A stretch of 64,000 nucleotides of DNA from Lysinibacillus sphaericus. Its GTDB lineage: Bacteria > Bacillota > Bacilli > Bacillales_A > Planococcaceae. Each line of letters begins with the position of its first letter. Within the stretch, counting starts at the first letter, position 1. The notes below the pieces were generated by a model. It was not told the origin of the DNA. It saw only the letters and a program-made list of their open reading frames with translations, and did no database searches. The position numbers and the translations under genes were made by a program. Shown here piece by piece: positions 60,696-64,000 of this stretch. The stretch is taken from positions 4,038,001-4,102,000 of the forward strand of contig NZ_CP019980.1 of assembly GCF_002982115.1 (NCBI RefSeq), in the 5' to 3' direction.

Positions 60696-60800
60696 CGGGT
60701 AAACTTGTGGATATCTCTGGTAAATTCTTGCTTGTCGCGATGAAAACTCGGCGCATCGCCACGAAATTCTCACCAATCGCCAGTAGAGTCTCGATGCATT
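60696..60800. repeat. 21-bp-period repeat array, locus 4 (5 units, mixed cores)
   Basis: Units CGGGTAAAC, CTGGTAAAT, CGATGAAAA, CCACGAAAT and CCAGTAGAG start near 60696, 60717, 60738, 60759 and 60780, again 21 bp apart. The first units carry the GGGTAAA core of loci 1 to 3, the later ones the TCGCCA core of locus 5, so one array links both variants. Confidence 0.75.
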
Positions 60801-60806
60801 CCAATG

Positions 60807-61841
60807 TTAACGTGTATACCATTTACCGCCCGCGGCTTTTTCGAGTCTGTTCATAATGGCGGCACCTACACCTTCAGTGGATGTTGTCGTCGCTAATATA
60901 ATGGTAGCTTCTGTTTTATCGCAAGCACGTAACGCATGGTATAAAGACGCACCCATCTCTTCTTTGCTACCTGCTTCACCGATTGAAAAATAAAAATCCG
61001 TTTTAATATGCTCAAAGCTAGCAGGTGCTAGAAGCGCTACTTTATGTTGCTGTGCTTGAAGTTGCTGTATTGCTTGTTGCACTTTTTGGTCATCACAGTC
61101 GATTAAGTAGACAGGTGCATTGGGCGCATAATGCGTGTACTTCATACCTGGCGCTTTCGGTGTTTCTTCCATTGTCTGTTCTATTTTGGACGGTTGAATA
61201 ACTGGGCCGATTACAGACTCTAACATTTCCTTTGTAATGCCACCTGGACGTAATATAACGGGTGGTTCATGCGTAACATCAAGGACGGTTGATTCAAAGC
61301 CAATGCCTGTTGGACCACCATCTAAAATATACGGTATGTACCCTTCTAAATCGTCTTTTACATGTATCGCCTCTGTTGGGCTTGGTTTGCCGCTTCGATT
61401 CGCACTTGGTGCAGCTAGCGGTTTTTGTATTTGCTGTAGTAATGCTAACGCAACGGGATGATCAGGCATACGAATACCCACTGTTTTTAAGCCAGCTGTC
61501 ACACTTTCTGCTAGCGCATTTGGTTTTACTGGCATCACCAGTGTCAGAGGCCCTGGCCAAAATACATCCATACATTTTTTTGCAAGTTCAGAAATATGTT
61601 CTATATAAAGGTGAACTTCCTCTTTCGTTCCTATATGGACTATAAGCGGGTTATCGGATGGTCGACCTTTTGCCTTAAAAATTTTTTTGACTGCTTCATC
61701 ATTTGTAGCCACTGCCCCTAAACCGTAAACCGTTTCTGTTGGAAATGCCACAACTTCTCCTGCATTTAAGATATCCACAGCTTGTGCATAAGTTATTTGA
61801 CTATTCACATTACTGTCCACAATCTTGCAAACGGTTTCCAT
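60807..61841 (-). CDS. ywlC: L-threonylcarbamoyladenylate synthase (Sua5/YwlC)
   Basis: The product has 344 residues: an N-terminal YrdC domain (VAFPTETVYGLGAVATNDEAV, FKAKGRPSDNPLIVHI, PLAAPSANRSGKPSPT) and a C-terminal Sua5 domain (TPKAPGMKYTHYAPNAPVYLI). It makes threonylcarbamoyl-AMP for the t6A modification of tRNAs. Confidence 0.96.
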   Translation of the reverse strand: METVCKIVDSNVNSQITYAQAVDILNAGEVVAFPTETVYGLGAVATNDEAVKKIFKAKGRPSDNPLIVHIGTKEEVHLYIEHISELAKKCMDVFWPGPLTLVMPVKPNALAESVTAGLKTVGIRMPDHPVALALLQQIQKPLAAPSANRSGKPSPTEAIHVKDDLEGYIPYILDGGPTGIGFESTVLDVTHEPPVILRPGGITKEMLESVIGPVIQPSKIEQTMEETPKAPGMKYTHYAPNAPVYLIDCDDQKVQQAIQQLQAQQHKVALLAPASFEHIKTDFYFSIGEAGSKEEMGASLYHALRACDKTEATIILATTTSTEGVGAAIMNRLEKAAGGKWYTR

Positions 61842-61941
61842 ATGAAAAACCTTCTTTCAATCGTTGTTTTTTTCTGAATTATCCACATTTTGTTTATAAC
61901 TTATCCATAATTGTGTATAAGTTATCTGAATTTGTGCACAA

Positions 61942-62532
61942 TTACTCAAAAATTCCTTTAATCCATTCCCAAATAAAAAATGTCACTTGTTCTTTTTCTT
62001 CTTTCTTTTCTTCCTTTTTTTCCTCTTGTTCAGGTTCACAAATAGATGGGAAAATGCTGCACCACCAGTTATCGCCACGCGCATCACCAATTTTCACGAC
62101 AATTGAATGATACATATTTTGTGGGTAAAACATTGCTTCCTGTCTTTTCGGTGGAAATAAGTTATCCCCAAGTACAACTTGTGTATGCAATTGTGGATAA
62201 TTTTCTTTTAATTGTGCTTCAATATTCTTTTTTAATGTCGCAATGCTGTCATTATCCACATCTGTAGTAGCACCTACTTGTAATAAATAAGGCTTTAAGT
62301 CTTTTACAAGTTGCTCTTTTTCTAGTTGATCATTCGTTGTATTGCTATTTGCTATAACTCTTATACGAAAATCTTTTTCTTGTTGATGATTCATAGCTTG
62401 CTGTGCAGAACCTATTAATGATGGAATATATAAAATACATAGTTGTAAAGCTATCGCAATGATTACTAGTCTAGCAAAGGCTAGTACACTATTTTGTTTT
62501 GGAAATCTAACAATCTTGTATTCGTTTAACAT
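61942..62532 (-). CDS. spoIIR: Stage II sporulation protein R
   Basis: The product has 196 residues with one N-terminal helix or signal (LVIIAIALQLCILYIPSLIG) and the SpoIIR core (DFRIRVIANSNTTNDQLEKEQLVKDLK; YHSIVVKIGDARGDNWWCSIFPSIC). It is secreted by the forespore and triggers SpoIIGA to process pro-sigma-E. The C-terminal tail has a low-complexity EEKKEEKKEEKE run. AAGGAGGG precedes the ATG. Confidence 0.95.
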   Translation of the reverse strand: MLNEYKIVRFPKQNSVLAFARLVIIAIALQLCILYIPSLIGSAQQAMNHQQEKDFRIRVIANSNTTNDQLEKEQLVKDLKPYLLQVGATTDVDNDSIATLKKNIEAQLKENYPQLHTQVVLGDNLFPPKRQEAMFYPQNMYHSIVVKIGDARGDNWWCSIFPSICEPEQEEKKEEKKEEKEQVTFFIWEWIKGIFE

Positions 62533-62576
62533 AAAAATCCCTCCTTGCTCAACATTGTGGTCAAGAAGGATAATCT

Positions 62577-63437
62577 TTATACATGAATTTCACAAAAAAC
62601 CATACGAGGTTTTCCATTAATATCTTTTTCCACGGTAATACTAGCCTGTGGAAAACTTTCTTTAAAAAATTCCGCTACTTGCTCTCCCTGTGTATAACCA
62701 ATTTCCAGTCCAATTAAAGCTGGCTTGTTCATTAGGGCCGGAAGCTGTTGTGCTAGTTTTCGATATAACACAAGCCCGTCCTCTTCTGCAAAAAGAGCGC
62801 TATGCGGTTCATGCTCCAACACAATGCTAGACATCTCCTTCGCTTCTTCAAAGGCGATATATGGAGGGTTCGATAACACAATATCAAACTTTTCCCCAAC
62901 TAAAGGTGCTGTTAAATCGCCTAGACGGAAATCAATATCCGCAGCTAGTAATTGTGCATTTTTTTGGGCAGTAGCTAATGCCGCAACAGATACATCGGTT
63001 GCTACAACTGTTAATTCTGGACATTCTAGCTTCATAGAAATGGCAATAGCACCGCTACCTGTTCCTATATCTGCTAGCTTTAGCGTTCTGTTTTCAAATA
63101 ATTGGCCAATTCGATTGGTTGTTGCCAGCACTAATTCTTCGGTTTCAGGTCTCGGAATAAGCACCGACTCATCTACTATAAATGTACGTCCGTAAAATTC
63201 TTCGCTACCAATACAATACTGCACAGGTCGGCCACTTGCATGCTCTTCAATCAATTTTTCAAACCGTTCACTTTGCTCAAAGGTTAAGGTGTCTTGCAAG
63301 TGTAACATCACAGCCGAATACGTTGTGCCGAGTACATGCTGCATGACAATACGAGCAGCAGTCTCTTCGCGTCCATTATCCACTAAAAAAGAAGAAGCCC
63401 AATCAAGGGCCTCCATTACATTTTTATAGGTCATCAT
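62577..63437 (-). CDS. prmC: Release-factor glutamine methyltransferase
   Basis: The product has 286 residues: [15 protein letters not shown] is the SAM-binding motif and [10 protein letters not shown] holds NPPY, which binds the target glutamine. It methylates the GGQ glutamine of PrfA, the gene just upstream. The two genes overlap by 14 nt, so they are coupled. Confidence 0.96.
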   Translation of the reverse strand: MMTYKNVMEALDWASSFLVDNGREETAARIVMQHVLGTTYSAVMLHLQDTLTFEQSERFEKLIEEHASGRPVQYCIGSEEFYGRTFIVDESVLIPRPETEELVLATTNRIGQLFENRTLKLADIGTGSGAIAISMKLECPELTVVATDVSVAALATAQKNAQLLAADIDFRLGDLTAPLVGEKFDIVLSNPPYIAFEEAKEMSSIVLEHEPHSALFAEEDGLVLYRKLAQQLPALMNKPALIGLEIGYTQGEQVAEFFKESFPQASITVEKDINGKPRMVFCEIHV

Positions 63438-64000
63438 TAAGTCGCTCTAACTTCGATGCTTGCTCTTCTAAGATTAGCGCATCAATAATTTCGTCTAGTC
63501 TACCCTCAACGATTTGATCTAGCTTTTGAATTGTTAAGCCAATGCGATGATCTGTGACACGGTTTTGTGGATAATTGTATGTGCGGATACGCTCTGAACG
63601 GTCTCCCGAACCTACTGCTGACTTACGTGTTGCATCAATTTCTTTTTGTGCTTCTTGTAAATACATATCTGCTACACGTGCACGAAGAATTTTCATCGCT
63701 TTTTCACGGTTTTTAATTTGTGAACGTTCATCCTGCATGGATACAACAACACCTGTTGGTAAATGGGTCATACGAACAGCTGACATCGTTGTATTTACCG
63801 ATTGCCCACCTGCGCCTGAAGATGCAAATGTATCGACACGGATATCTTTTTCGTGAATTTCAACATCCACTTCTTCAACTTCCGGTAAGCAAGCCACTGT
63901 CGCTGTTGATGTATGAATACGTCCTTGTGATTCAGTTGCTGGTACACGTTGTACACGGTGTGCACCATTTTCAAATTTAAATTTAGAATAAGCGCCTTGC
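63424..64000 (-). CDS. prfA: Peptide chain release factor 1, 5' part outside the window
   Basis: The frame is open to the window edge, so about 190 C-terminal residues are seen. [20 protein letters not shown] precedes [25 protein letters not shown], which holds the GGQ motif used in peptide release; the tail is [16 protein letters not shown]. Context (prmC next) and sequence fit RF1, which reads UAA and UAG. Confidence 0.97.
   Translation of the reverse strand, partial: QGAYSKFKFENGAHRVQRVPATESQGRIHTSTATVACLPEVEEVDVEIHEKDIRVDTFASSGAGGQSVNTTMSAVRMTHLPTGVVVSMQDERSQIKNREKAMKILRARVADMYLQEAQKEIDATRKSAVGSGDRSERIRTYNYPQNRVTDHRIGLTIQKLDQIVEGRLDEIIDALILEEQASKLERLNDDL

Overview
The window looks like chromosomal DNA of a low-GC, spore-forming, flagellated, S-layer-bearing Gram-positive bacterium of the Bacillaceae/Planococcaceae, most likely Lysinibacillus or a close relative (inference). 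The evidence is an S-layer protein with SLH domains, spoIIID/spoIIQ/spoIID/spoIIR, strong AGGAGG-type ribosome sites with many GTG/TTG starts, and a gene order (ywqB-ywqA, ssbB, ywpF, fabZ, flhO-flhP, mbl, spoIIID, spoIIQ, spoIID, murA, ywzB, atp, mnaA, upp, glyA, ywlG-rpiB-ywlE-mntP-ywlC-spoIIR-prmC-prfA) that follows Bacillus subtilis in reverse.

Region 1-12 kb is accessory: the end of a polysaccharide O-acetylation pair (MBOAT plus DHHW protein), an acyltransferase, a MATE exporter with an HTH regulator, a decayed Bce-type antibiotic-sensing locus, two small membrane proteins, and a very large secreted protein carrying two different nuclease domains.

Region 12-22 kb is the most striking part. 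A complete S-layer gene (minus strand, 17920-21639, with signal peptide, SLH domains, strong promoter and ribosome site) faces a second S-layer gene (plus strand, 12482-15395) that lacks promoter, ribosome site, signal peptide and the first SLH domain and a half. The two share an inverted repeat of 1005 bp (12482-13486 and 20243-21247), apparently identical, and then diverge into unrelated C-termini. Between the arms lie an XRE regulator and a tyrosine recombinase with all catalytic residues. This has the layout of an invertible surface-antigen switch. Next to it are wecC and tagA, and mnaA lies further on; together they can supply ManNAc-type sugars for the wall polymer that SLH domains bind.

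Region 24-35 kb holds a broken NERD/zinc-ribbon gene, an isolated flagellin with a sigma-D-like promoter, an IDEAL-domain protein divergent from a SWIM/SNF2 pair, a competence-type SSB, YwpF, an intact NERD/zinc-ribbon gene and two small unknowns. Region 35-64 kb is mostly conserved minus-strand housekeeping: fatty acid, cell shape and sporulation genes, MurA, the complete ATP synthase operon atpIBEFHAGDC, UDP-GlcNAc epimerase, Upp, a degenerate-GGDEF/EAL protein, GlyA, and the ywl-spoIIR-prmC-prfA block, with a chemotaxis receptor placed behind ywlE.

A second theme is a family of 21-bp-period tandem repeats at five intergenic sites (1941, 24271, 33950, 41102, 60696). The units vary in sequence but keep strict 21-bp (two helical turn) phasing. 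I found no feature class that explains them.
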